From Antedon mediterranea (taxonomy: Eukaryota > Echinodermata > Crinoidea > Comatulida > Antedonidae), in assembly GCF_964355755.1 (NCBI RefSeq), contig NC_092679.1:4588001-4652000 (forward strand): DNA of 64,000 bases. The letters are read 5' to 3'. How positions within the stretch are numbered: position 1 is the first letter of the stretch; each line of letters opens with the position of its first letter. The notes below the pieces were generated by a model, which saw only the letters and a list, made by a program, of their open reading frames with translations, was not told the origin of the DNA and searched no databases. The position numbers and the translations under genes are program-made. Below are positions 37,741 to 48,128 of this stretch, piece after piece.

Positions 37741-37775
37741 GACGTTCTGATCTGAAAACGCATTTTGAAGCTGAG
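37741..37775 (+). other. Possible 5-prime UTR exon of the lectin-phenoloxidase gene
   Basis: TTTTGAAGCTGAG|GTGAGTG is a strong splice donor. The start ATG at 38,429 is preceded by TTTCATCATGTAG|GAAG, a plausible acceptor. Joining them would make a short non-coding first exon. The upstream limit is unknown. Inference from splice signals only. Confidence 0.35.
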
Positions 37776-38428
37776 GTGAGTGTTTAGAAATATTATAGTT
37801 ACTATATAGGCTATCTAACTTAAAATGTTAGTAGCTATATTTTCTTTTGTTGCCCATTATTTAGATTTTCTGCTTTTTGATGTTGTGTCATGCTGTCCCG
37901 TCCGTCCAATCCTGATGTTCCATTTCGAGGGAGAGCTAGCTTATTGCTGAAATTTAGGCGATTTTCTAAAACTTTTTCTGCAGTTTTTTACTTGAAATTG
38001 GCCTGTGGTATATAAAATAGGCAAATACATTCGTAAAAATATAAGTGCAATATCAGAAACTTAACAGTTGTTACTTACCCGGCTCCAACCATGATGTGTC
38101 TGAGTTCTTAAGACTCTCACACCTCAAAAACTGTCCACGATAGTGTCACATATAACAAGCAATACCCTCCTCAAAATAATTAAAAACTAAAAAGCATTGT
38201 TCATCAATTATTCTTTGAATAAAATATGATGTGAACTATTTCTTAATCTATATCCGTACAGTAAACATATTGTAATGTGTGCCAACATATTTATATTTTT
38301 ACCAAATGCAGTATAAAACTAAGTTATGACTATGTTACTTCGTCACTATTCGCATAATCGGATATAAAATGTGGTAACATAATTGGTATCATTAGGCTTA
38401 ACAATTTGTTATTTCATCATGTAGGAAG

Positions 38429-41400
38429 ATGATACTGCTGTCTATCTTCGCTATCTTGTCTCTAACTGGAGAGGCAACGGCATGCTTCACGTGTCCACCG
38501 ACTTGGACGGCATTCGGCAACAGTTGCTATCGGCTGTTTCGAACCAACAGGAGTGTCAATTGGAACGAGGCTGTAGACCTATGCAGGTATAATTTATTCA
38601 TAACTATTTACCTCACTTTTCTCTAAATGGGGACTAAATCTTAGGCATATTCTCACTCTTTAGATTGTTTAATTTCTTAGCATCCAAACACAACTTGTTG
38701 TTTTTTGACTACGATTGTCTTTTTTGCGTTTATTTTCCATTATTTGGTACTATCAGTCGGTCTTCATATACGTATTTCATACCACCCCAAAAAGATCACA
38801 CGAGTAGGCCTATTATTTGATTAATTTTCTATCATAGATTACATGTAAATTGTGAAGAGATGTTAGAAGCAAAACTTGTGAAAATTGAAACATATGAAGA
38901 GAATAACTTCTTATCGCAATGGCTTTGGTCCGCGTACTACGCAATAAATACGTACGCATGGATTGGACTCCGGGAACACCAAGTGATAGGACGGCAGTTC
39001 TCGTGGCTCGACGGACAAAAGCTGGAGAGATACGCGTACTCAAATTGGAAACGTGAGGAGAATAAACCTTCTAGGACGCCGGGAGAATGCGTTTATATGG
39101 CAGTCGATACGGCGGTTGGATGGGAACGCGATTACGGAAACTGGAAAGATTATCCTTGTATCCATAAGGAACAGTGGCTGGAGTCGTACTTATGTGAGAT
39201 GCCAAGCTGTAGAACAGGTTAGACTATACATACTGATCAACACTCCTTTCGCCTGTCGATTTGATACGGGTGTAACCTCTTTTTCCAGAACCTGTCACTG
39301 CTGGTGTCCACCTTTGAAAATGAAAGTTCAAATAGGAACATTTGAACAGACAATCCCCTAAAGAAGCTTTTAACCAGTGCTACCAATAACATAAACTTCA
39401 TAGACTAGTTAAACTAAAATACAATGACCTCATTAAAAAGTTTATTCTGGCTATTGCCACGTACTCAGGTAACTGCGAACCGGTTGATGTTATCTGGCTG
39501 TAAGCCGGTGTGATATTTTTGATTAGGTAATTTAATTTAGATTCATATACACGTCATGGACATATTATTTATGTCATGCGGAGAATAAAATAAATTAATC
39601 TTTTTCCTACTTTTACTTTGCTAATTATTTTAATGATAGGACAAACTGATTTTCTGAACGGTGTGGAAGCACAAAGACCAAATGACGCCAGTTGTCCCGA
39701 AGGTAAGTTCACAAGAATTCAGGCTTAGTTTTACCCGGTTAAACTGGTGACCTACCTACGAAAGTAAACGATAATTGGCCCATTAATCCACCTTACCTGG
39801 GTATAAATATAAATAACTAAACCTAAATAGGTAATATCAATTTAACATATTTTGATTGGACAGAAGTTTATGACGTAATATTATTTATTTTGAAAAAAAT
39901 AACAAATTTTTCCAAAAACACTCCCATTTTTCTTTTAGCTCTTAAATGTTCAGATCGTCCGTGTTTAAACGGTGCTACTTGTTCAGACGACGAGCCACAG
40001 GGCTACGTATGTCAATGTCAAAATGGATACATAGGAAAACATTGCGAAAAAGGTAGGCTAAACATTATTAAAACTTCTCTTACGCAACTAATGTTCACTA
40101 TAAACACACGGTTACACGTAATACACTGCATCCACTGTTTCAATGTATAGTATTAAGAGAAGGTTATCTAATTATCGTTTCTTTATTCAGATATTGACGA
40201 ATGCTCTTCATCTCCGTGTCTAAACAGTGGTTCATGTGAAGATGGAGAAAACGGTTACATCTGCGCATGTTCGAACATGTATTCTGGCGATAATTGTGAA
40301 ATACGTACGACATTTCGGGATTGTACCAGATATTATTCAAGATTTCTTCTGAAATCAAGTGTTCCATCCATGCATTGGCTTCCATTCAAGTTTTTTTTTT
40401 CTGTTTTTAAATATTACATTTTGTTTGTATATTTTCATACATTAAATATTAAAAGTGACTGAGAAAAATATATCATATCAATAATATTTTTCTATTATAA
40501 TTGCTTTCTACAGGTTTGACAAAAAGAGGAAGTCAGCAGCAGCAAGTGTTAGAACTTTTAACAAGACCAATCCCTTCAACAACAAACAACGACTCGCTAC
40601 CGGTACCACTCGGTGTTGGTGTTCTACCAAAGAATCAGCAATTCTCCGTGTTTAGTATCTCACACAACGAAGAAGCACGAGCAGCTATCGAGTTTATCGA
40701 TAAAGCGCCTACGTTTGAACAGGCGATTGGAAGGGCAGCGGCACTGCGAGGTCAAATGAATGAAGAAATGTGGATGCTTGTTGCTGCAAGAGGTCTTGAG
40801 AATCGGAACGATCTCGATGGAAGCTTAGTTCTCCCGCCAATGTTTCAGATTCTCCCGACCAGTTTCTTCAGCAAAGATACAATTGAAAACTCAATCACCA
40901 AGACACAAAGTGCATCTCCTACTAATACCACAAACGATGTCGAGAATGTTATTTCGAAAGATACATCAATGTTTAATAATATAGCTGATATCCCGATGGC
41001 TACGGAAGCAGTACCATCATGGGGAGCAGGTGAGACGGAGCACTACTGCACATCCGATCCAGACGATGAGATCTTGTCACCTCGCGATGCCGAATCATTG
41101 TTATCTTGGTGGAGAGAAGATGTCAGACTGAACTATTTTCATTATCAATGGCACTCTCAGTTCCCGCCAAGTGGTACCGGTTCCCGCCCTTTTGATCGTC
41201 AGGGTGAGCTGTTCTACTACATGCACCAGCAGATGCTGGCACGGTACGATGTTGAAAGACTAGCTGTTGGGTTAAGTCTTACACATCCTTTAAGTGATTG
41301 GAAGTCACCTATCATTGTAAGTAAACATTAATGATAAAAATATTAATTGGAAAATTAAAATCAAAAAGTGTTAGGTTCATCAACACATGGCTCAGTCCTC

Positions 41401-44034
41401 CATAAACACAACGTAATGAAACACTCAATAATTGCAGTATGCGATAAAAAATTAATATAAAACACTACTTTTCAGGAAGGATATCATCCAGGCCTGTTAG
41501 CAAGGAACACTTCTTACGGATTCTCTTCTCGTCCTCCTGGTATGGTCTTAAGCAATGACATCAGAAGCAAACCAGACATTTATATTCCAGTACCAACTGG
41601 AATGAAGATACTGGAACACTTGACGGAACTCCGAAGAAGAATTCTCGGCGCCATTACGTCACAGAAAATGCAAACAGTAAATATTTTCTTTATAGTACTC
41701 AAAATTCTCAATTCTGAGGTAGACGAAAACAATCGAAAACTTTTTTAGAAATAACCGTCTTGGATGTTTCTAGAAACTTAGATCTGCTTATTGTTATTAA
41801 CAAAAAAACTATATTTTTACAGGAAAATCAAGAAATGGTTAGGACAAATATCGAACTGCTTGGAAGCGCAATTCAAGCGAATATCGGTAGCCCGAATCAG
41901 AATATTTACGGTAAACTCGGACTTCACGCCTGGGGACATATATTGATCTCCTTCATTACAGACCCTATGGCACAGTACAACATACCTCCTGGTGTGATGT
42001 TTGACGTCAAGACGGCATGTAGAGATCCAGTGTTCTACAGATGGCATAAGTTTGTAAACGAGTTCTTGGTGTTCCATAAGGAGACTCTTCAACCATATAA
42101 GAAGGACGATTTAATGTGGAATGATGTGGAAGTAAGACCGCCTTTTTAAACTACAAAAACGTGCACTTTGGATTTGCGTGGGAGAATCATTTAGAGCCCA
42201 TACAAAATTACTTTTTAAAAGATTTAACGTTTTAAACATTTATGATATAAATAAATTACAAGTTGCCTCATTTATGTACCGTTTATCTAACAATTTACTG
42301 CCTTCACATTTTAGTGCTTTATTTACAAGAATTGACGAACGCCATTCCTATAAAACCAGATCCTCTGTAAACAATTATATTTTTGATAATTTAAATGTTA
42401 AGGCTCGACGATCTTCTATTTATTAATTTGGTCCTAAACTTTGGACTTCACTCTCAAATGAACTTAAACAGAAATCTTCCTTTTCTAGTTTTAAATCTAA
42501 TTTCAAACACAACACAATATATATATAAGTGAGAAAACTGCACCTTATTTTTTATTTCTTTTGGTCTAAATAAACGCAAAGCACCATTTGAAAAGTCGTT
42601 TACGTTCGTTAAGTTACCATCGCTGGTAATTCCTTTTTTTATTTATTCGGATTACAGATAATGGATGTCAGTGTGAACACAGTGAAATCGAACTCCAGTC
42701 CAATCAAGAATCGACTTATGACGTATACAAAATCAATGGATATCGATGTACCAAAAGATATGTTCATAATCAATAGAGACATTAATATCGATCCAGTAAA
42801 GGTAAACCTAATAACTATACATTTTGTTTTGATCGATTATCCTGAAGAATGTGTTGGGGACCATGTTGAAATTACTCTACTGTTAACTACTACGGTAACT
42901 AAATATGTTAAAGCTTGAACCTGTTTATGTTTATGCAATTATTTAGGAAGCTATGATTGCACTTTATCTGAATTTCGACTGTCTTTGGTGGTACTTCCAG
43001 AATTCCTTCTATTAGAGGATTCCTGTGTGAATGTCTAGGCAAAAGATGATCACCACCATTTTATTTTCTTAAATGCAGATAACAGTAAAGTCCGCTGACC
43101 ACACTCCATTTTACTACACAATACGAGTTAACAGAAAGACTTTGGCGCCTATAAAGGCGATCGTTAGAGTGTTCCTTGCACCAATCCGTGACGAAACTGG
43201 AAGAGCGTTGAACATTAATATGCAACGGCGACTGGCTATCGAGATGGACAAATTTACAGTTGATTGTACGTGCAGCGCATTTTAGTAGTAAACTATAAAC
43301 AAAAACTGTTTTTCTTTATGTATCTTGTACTTTAAAGGGTCTTTTACAACTTTACATTGTCTTAGTAAGGTCCATGCCATTGCTAGAAAATGTATGTGAA
43401 CTTAAATTGATTTAATTGGACAGCTAGTGATTATTGTATATTAAAATGTATGACTTGTTTTCTATCAATTTTACAAAACGCAATGTGTTTCAATCTTTTA
43501 ATAAGAACTTGTTTAACTAATTTTTCAACAGTAAATTTTACTACTGAAACCATCACCCGTTACTCTAATGAGTCAACGATGCTTGTTTCACAAGAAAAAA
43601 CAATATCCGATCAAGAGAAGGATATCAAGTCTGGCAGCGACACAGTCTGTCCAGAAAACAGTTACTGCAACTGTGGCTGGCCTTCAAACTTGCTGCTACC
43701 AAGAGGAACAAGAAACGGAATGAAGTTTAACCTTTTTGTTATGCTAACAAATTGGGCAGAAGACATCACAAGTGAGGATTCCGACATCACCAAAGGGTCT
43801 ACTTTATGTGGGTTGAAAGGGCGCAAGTATCCCGATAAAAAGCCCATGGGATTTCCATTCGATAGGGCGATTAAACTGAGTAATACACCTGGACAAGGCT
43901 TGGTGACGATCAGTGATTTCGCGCAACAGTTTGGTAGAAGTAATATGCATGCAAGTATTATCAAGATCAGTAACGCCAAGTCCAGTTGTCCAACGGACGA
44001 ACAACCAAGTAAGCAACAATGCTGGCAAATGTAA
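38429..44034 (+). CDS. Secreted C-type lectin / EGF / prophenoloxidase (hemocyanin-family) fusion
   Basis: Eleven exons: 38429-38586, 38838-39217, 39640-39702, 39939-40052, 40191-40304, 40514-41316, 41476-41676, 41823-42131, 42658-42801, 43079-43265, 43532-44034. All junctions are GT/AG and in phase; the total is 2,976 nt, 991 residues. Order: signal peptide (1-19), C-type lectin domain (about 20-178), linker, EGF (201-238), calcium-binding EGF starting DIDEC (239-276), then a full type-3 copper protein of the arthropod hemocyanin/prophenoloxidase family (about 277-991). Family knowledge: such enzymes oxidise phenols and drive melanisation; related proteins are known in the tunicate Ciona. 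A lectin-EGF front end on this enzyme is new to me. Inference: an immune or wound effector that binds a target and makes quinones there. The exons are clean, with no frameshift. Confidence 0.9.
38480..39217 (+). other. C-type lectin domain of the fusion gene
   Basis: Exons 1-2. Visible hallmarks: [54 protein letters not shown] and the closing GNWKDYPC and YLCEM. The sites that normally hold calcium and sugar, EPN/QPD and WND, read EEN ([10 protein letters not shown]) and WKD here. Calcium-dependent sugar binding is therefore uncertain, and another ligand is possible. Confidence 0.9.
39939..40304 (+). other. Two EGF modules of the fusion gene
   Basis: Exons 4 and 5 are each exactly 114 nt (38 codons) with the same phase, one module per exon, the mark of exon shuffling. 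EGF1 is [12 protein letters not shown]...[17 protein letters not shown]2 is [16 protein letters not shown]...[14 protein letters not shown], with a calcium-binding DIDEC start. Confidence 0.93.
40514..44034 (+). other. Prophenoloxidase/hemocyanin part of the fusion gene
   Basis: Exons 6-11. The N-terminal helical domain shows [20 protein letters not shown] and [14 protein letters not shown]. Copper A: HYQWH and YYMHQQM. Copper B: LHAWGH and [14 protein letters not shown]. All six histidines are present. The C-terminal beta domain has [35 protein letters not shown] and [20 protein letters not shown]. The part begins RLTKRGS, a dibasic site at the border with EGF2. Confidence 0.93.
42170..42540 (+). 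pseudogene. LINE ORF2 C-terminal fragment in intron 8
   Basis: Encodes [42 protein letters not shown] and, past a stop at 42,424, [13 protein letters not shown]. This is the conserved region downstream of reverse transcriptase in CR1/L2/Jockey-like LINEs. It lies in the intron between the copper-B exon and the beta-domain exon, on the gene's own strand. It does not contribute to the protein. Confidence 0.75.
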
Positions 44035-44035
44035 A

Positions 44036-44104
44036 AAGAAACAAGTGACGTCAGGCAGAAACAAGTGACGTAATGCCGAAACAAGTGACGTCATGGCGAA
44101 ACAT
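44036..44104. repeat. Three tandem 20-bp units with CRE-like TGACGTCA
   Basis: Right after the stop codon, AAACAAGTGACGTCAGGCAG, AAACAAGTGACGTAATGCCG and AAACAAGTGACGTCATGGCG follow head to tail. TGACGTCA is the palindromic CREB/ATF site; one unit has it in full, and two have TGACGTCAG or TGACGTAA. Confidence 0.85.
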
Positions 44105-44633
44105 AATCGGTGTTATAATAATTATATTAATAAGGTGTTAGGATACAGGTGCTATTAATGACACTGCAATTATCTTTATTTTACTAAATGGTTTACGAAA
44201 TTTGGGAGTACCCAAATATAACCATATGAAATCTTCTTTTATGAATCTGTACTTCACAGATACAGTAGTGATTATTTTAACAGAAAGATTTTCTATTTAA
44301 AAACAAATCTAGTACAAATATATACCTGACGTTGTTTATCACTGTAAATCATTATTTATTGCTATTACAAAATATTTATATCACTTTTAGATTCAATTTA
44401 TAAAGATGATTAAGTTTATTTATTCTTAACATTTATTTATCTTGTTGTATTGAAATAAGGTCAAGGAATGACGCAACATACAAAATACATTTTGTTTCCA
44501 AAACCATTTTATTACAGTATTAAAAGATTAAATTATGCAAAAACTGACTTTCGTTTGTTATAAAAATATAGTTTTTAAATTGTATATATATAATATAAAT
44601 GCTTCTAGTTAAAGACCAACACAAGGAGTTGGA
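44105..44633. other. Intergenic region between convergent genes
   Basis: The fusion gene (plus) and the zinc-knuckle gene (minus) converge here. TTTATT near 44,506 would be AATAAA on the minus strand. No exon was seen. Confidence 0.4.
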
Positions 44634-45620
44634 TTGGAAACAGACTGTTGTTGCTGCTACTGTGTCTGTGGTAAGTTTTGTTGCTGCAAATGTGTCTGTA
44701 ATGATTTTTGTTATAAGTTGTGTTGCTGCAAATGTCTGTGGTGGTGGCTGGTAAGTGGTAAGTTTTGTTGCTGCAACTGTGTTTATGGTAAGTTTTGTTG
44801 CTGCAACTGCGTTTGTGGTAAGTTTTGTTGCTGCAACTGTGTTTGTGGTAAGTTTTGTTGCTGCAAATGTGTCTGTAATGATTTTTGTTATAAGTTGTGT
44901 TGCTGCAAATGTCTGTGGTGGTGGCTGGTAAGTGGTAAGTTTTGTTGCTGCAACTGTGTTTATGGTAAGTTTTGTTGCTGCAACTGTGTTTATGGTAAGT
45001 TTTGTTGCTGCAACTGCGTTTGTGGTAAGTTTTGTTGCTGCAACTGTGTTTGTGGTAAGTTTTGTTGCTGCAAATGTGTCTGTAATGATTTTTGTTATAA
45101 GTTGTGTTGCTGCAAATGTCTGTGGTGTTGGCTGGTAAGTGGTAAGTTTTGTTGCTGCAACTGTGTTTATGGTAAGTTTTGTTGCTGCAACTGTGTTTAT
45201 GGTAAGTTTTGTTGCTGCAACTGCGTTTGTGGTAAGTTTTGTTGCTGCAACTGTGTTTGTGGTAAGTTTTGTTAATGCAACTGAGTCTGTGGTAAATTTT
45301 GTTGCTGCAAATTTGTCTGTAGTGACTGTTATTGCTGCAACTGTGTTTGTGGTAAATTTTGTTGCTGCAACAATGTCTGTGGTATGTTTTGTTGCTGTAA
45401 CTGTGTCTGTGGCTGCTGTTGCTGCAACTGTGTCTGTGGTAAGTTTTGTTGCTGCAATTGTGTCTGTGGTGACTGCAGTTGCTGCAACTGTGTCTGTGGT
45501 AAATTTTGTTGTTGCGATTGTGACAAGTTTTGTTGCTGCAACTGTGGTAAGTTTTGTTGCTGCAACTGTGTCTGTGGTAAGTTTTGTTGCTGTTGATGAT
45601 GTAAATGTTGCTGTAGCAGT
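44634..45620. repeat. 30-bp coding minisatellite with higher-order units
   Basis: The plus-strand unit is GGTAAGTTTTGTTGCTGCAA plus CTGTGTTTGT. Higher-order blocks start with GTAATGATTTTTGTTATAAG at about 44,698, 44,874 and 45,080 (176 and 206 bp apart, a 30-bp difference). On the minus strand it encodes the LPQTQLQQQN repeat at the C-terminal end of the zinc-knuckle protein down to 45,329, then continues past the stop codon. Because 30 is divisible by three, several frames stay open on both strands. Confidence 0.95.
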
Positions 45621-47838
45621 TGTTGTTGCTGTTGTTGAGAATGATGCTGTTGATGAATACCGTCAAGAGTGTGTGTAGTGATGCCTTGAAAGTCTGCCTG
45701 ATCACATACAGCAGGTATAAAGTGTTGGTTCCCCAGTAAGTTGGCATACATTCCTGATGGTGTTTCTATATTACTTGTATCATTAACAAGTGAATAACTT
45801 GGATGAGCAGGAACCGACGTAATCTGCATAGGTAACGTACATACCAAACTTGTCGAAACTGTGATTTCATTAAGCGGACGACCTTGAGGAAAGGTCACAA
45901 TGTTACTGTAATCGTTCATGCATGTTTCCACTGCAGTTTTCTTTACATTTGTATCGTTCTTATTTCTTTTTCTTTTAGTTAAATTATTGCATTTTGTTTC
46001 TGTGGTACTATTTGGTTTCTTCTTTAAGTTATGAGTTTCACGGTCATACTTGCCCCTCTTGGACGGACCTTTTTCGGGCCAGTGGCCCTCTTTAAGCTGT
46101 TTATAAATAGCAGCACATGTTGCCTTTGAGATCCCTGTATACATTGAAGCCCTTTGGCTTATATCTTTTACCGACTGAATCTGTTTACATCAAACAAAAT
46201 ATTTTAATAAAATTGTACACATTAGAAAATATATTTTACGATGAACTATTAAAACAGACATGTTTAATGCAGTAGACCACTTAGGTCCAGATGGTGCCAT
46301 TAATATAAGAGGGGAATTGATTTAAACAGGTACTGTAGGATTGAATAAGTGCTTGATACTACGTACTTGCAATTCATTTCTATTTTGCATGTACTGTATG
46401 CGTTATCATGAACAGAAGTTAAATAATGTACTACTTAAATTTAAAAAGAATTACAAGTCAGGAAAGGAGCATGTTTGGTGTAGGATAAAAATCACAGTAA
46501 ACCCTGCCAATTAAGATAACAAAATCCACCATAAAATTGTATAATAACGTTAAACAAAAGTAAATAAATAAATATAAAATTATTAACCTCTTTCAATTTC
46601 TTTTCATTATGACAGCACAGTAATACTCTGGCTATAATATCCATCTCTGCTTGTGTTAAATCTTGTTTAGTTCCCCTTTTTTCTCTTTCTGGAAACTAAT
46701 TAAAGAAAAAATATAACCAAACATTAAAAAGACATTTACTTTTGCAAATAAAAATTATAGCAAATGTACCCACAAATTAGCAAATGTACCCAAAAATGTA
46801 TGCTAGTAATATTAGTAGTAATTTACACATTTATACTTTTTTTGTTTTTTTTTAAATGGGATTCTGCAAAGTCCAAAGGTTGATATATAATAATTATAAC
46901 TTAACTAACTGTATGCTTTAAATTGACCATTTGGAAAACAAAGGTCATTAAATACTATGAATATACAGTATCTCCTTAATCAAAGAATTAAAGGTCAGAT
47001 AACAACTACAGTCATCATACATACATGAAGCTCGTCTGAGGTTTTCAAGTTCAACTTTGCAGCATCACTTGCAGTTGATTTGTTTGGACAACGAAAGCTG
47101 ACATGACCACTTGACCGACATATCTTGCATTTCTTCTTATGGTATTTCTTGTTGTGTCCAAATTCACCACATACTGAACACGAGTTTTGCCGGACAGATT
47201 TCCTATTTTAAAAAAAATCTAAATGTTTTAGTTTGAAGCGAAGTTTTGTTTGTACCAAAAAACCTTCAATATCCTAGGCTAAACTCATACCAACTTTACC
47301 AGTAGAAGTTACATACTACAGATTATAGTATACGGTAGTCTAAATTTAATTTAGCCTACACGCTTGCTAGAGACGTTCTAGTTACTTAGAGTACAGTTGG
47401 TGTATTGTTGTATTGAAATCTAATAATAATAATATATTTTCATATTTTAGAAATATATAAATAAATTAGATTATAAAATTCAACATTTAGATCAAAAACA
47501 ATGCGTAAAATCACATTATTAAAATCATTATTTAGGCTAGGCCTAGTAAGCAACAAGTTGGAGGACCTTGCAAGAGGCTACTAGCCTAGTGGGAGAAATC
47601 CTGCTGTGTCAGTGTACGGTGTTTGAACTTTGGGCCTAGGTAGGCCTAGCCTAGTAGCTAGCGCCAAGAACTTGAAGGCCTAGCTACCTAGGCTAGATAG
47701 TATTCCTAGTATAACCGTATATATAATAACGTACCCTTCTGATGACACATATTCTTTAGACAATACTTGTGTATTATTTACTAATTCTGTTGTATTTTGA
47801 TGATTAGTTTTTCTTTCGCTCCCGACAATTTCTTCCAT
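45329..47838 (-). CDS. Zinc-knuckle, HTH-like, glutamine-rich nuclear protein
   Basis: Four exons: 47838-47735, 47202-47025, 46695-46588, 46180-45329; GT/AG ends, phases match, 413 residues. The start is MEEIVGSERK. Residues about 44-75 hold two zinc knuckles: CSVCGEFGHNKKYH (CCHH variant) and CKICRSSGHVSFRC (canonical CX2CX4HX4C). A helix-rich segment follows: LTQAEMDIIARVLLCC, then IQSVKDISQRASM and ISKATCAAIYKQLKEG, which looks like a helix-turn-helix pair. A basic stretch (TKRKRNKNDTNVKK) may be a nuclear localisation signal. The tail is Gln-rich, made by the minisatellite. Not recognised as a named gene; a DNA- or RNA-binding regulator is inferred. The stop lies inside the array, so allele length may vary. 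Confidence 0.75.
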
Positions 47839-48118
47839 TGTTTTTATTTGTGGGGCGCCTCCTATAGGTAACTCGACGTATGGTATGCTGCTCTTTCTTA
47901 GGCTTTAATTTTTTTTTTTATTTGTATAAATTATTATTTATAATATCTGGCGTTAAAGAAATTCATAAGTAATGAGTTTTATTACTATACTAATTTAATA
48001 TAAATTAAAAGAAAGATATCAATACAGACTATGTAAATGTGGATTTACTTAAAAACAGAGCTTCACAGAAGGCAGCCGCGGCGCTCCACAAACCAATTAG
48101 CCAGTGGATGTAGATATT
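47839..48118. promoter_or_regulatory. Shared divergent promoter region, left part
   Basis: Between the zinc-knuckle start codon and the fold-back insertion. With 50,655-50,759 it would have formed a gap of about 0.4 kb between two divergent start codons. GC-rich GGCAGCCGCGGCGCTCC lies at 48,071. No TATA box. Confidence 0.4.
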
Positions 48119-48128
48119 CTATTTGCAC

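Noticed and set aside
40501-40513. An independent phenoloxidase gene starting at 40,501
   Set aside because: There is no ATG. The frame there begins at a TTG inside a splice acceptor (CTTTCTACAG), and the exon phase joins exactly to the EGF exon before it.
44605-45747. A 380-codon open frame on the minus strand (NKTYHRHSCS repeats) and similar long plus-strand frames
   Set aside because: All come from the 30-bp minisatellite, whose length divisible by three keeps several frames open. Only the LPQTQLQQQN frame joins an exon with splice sites and non-repeat sequence.
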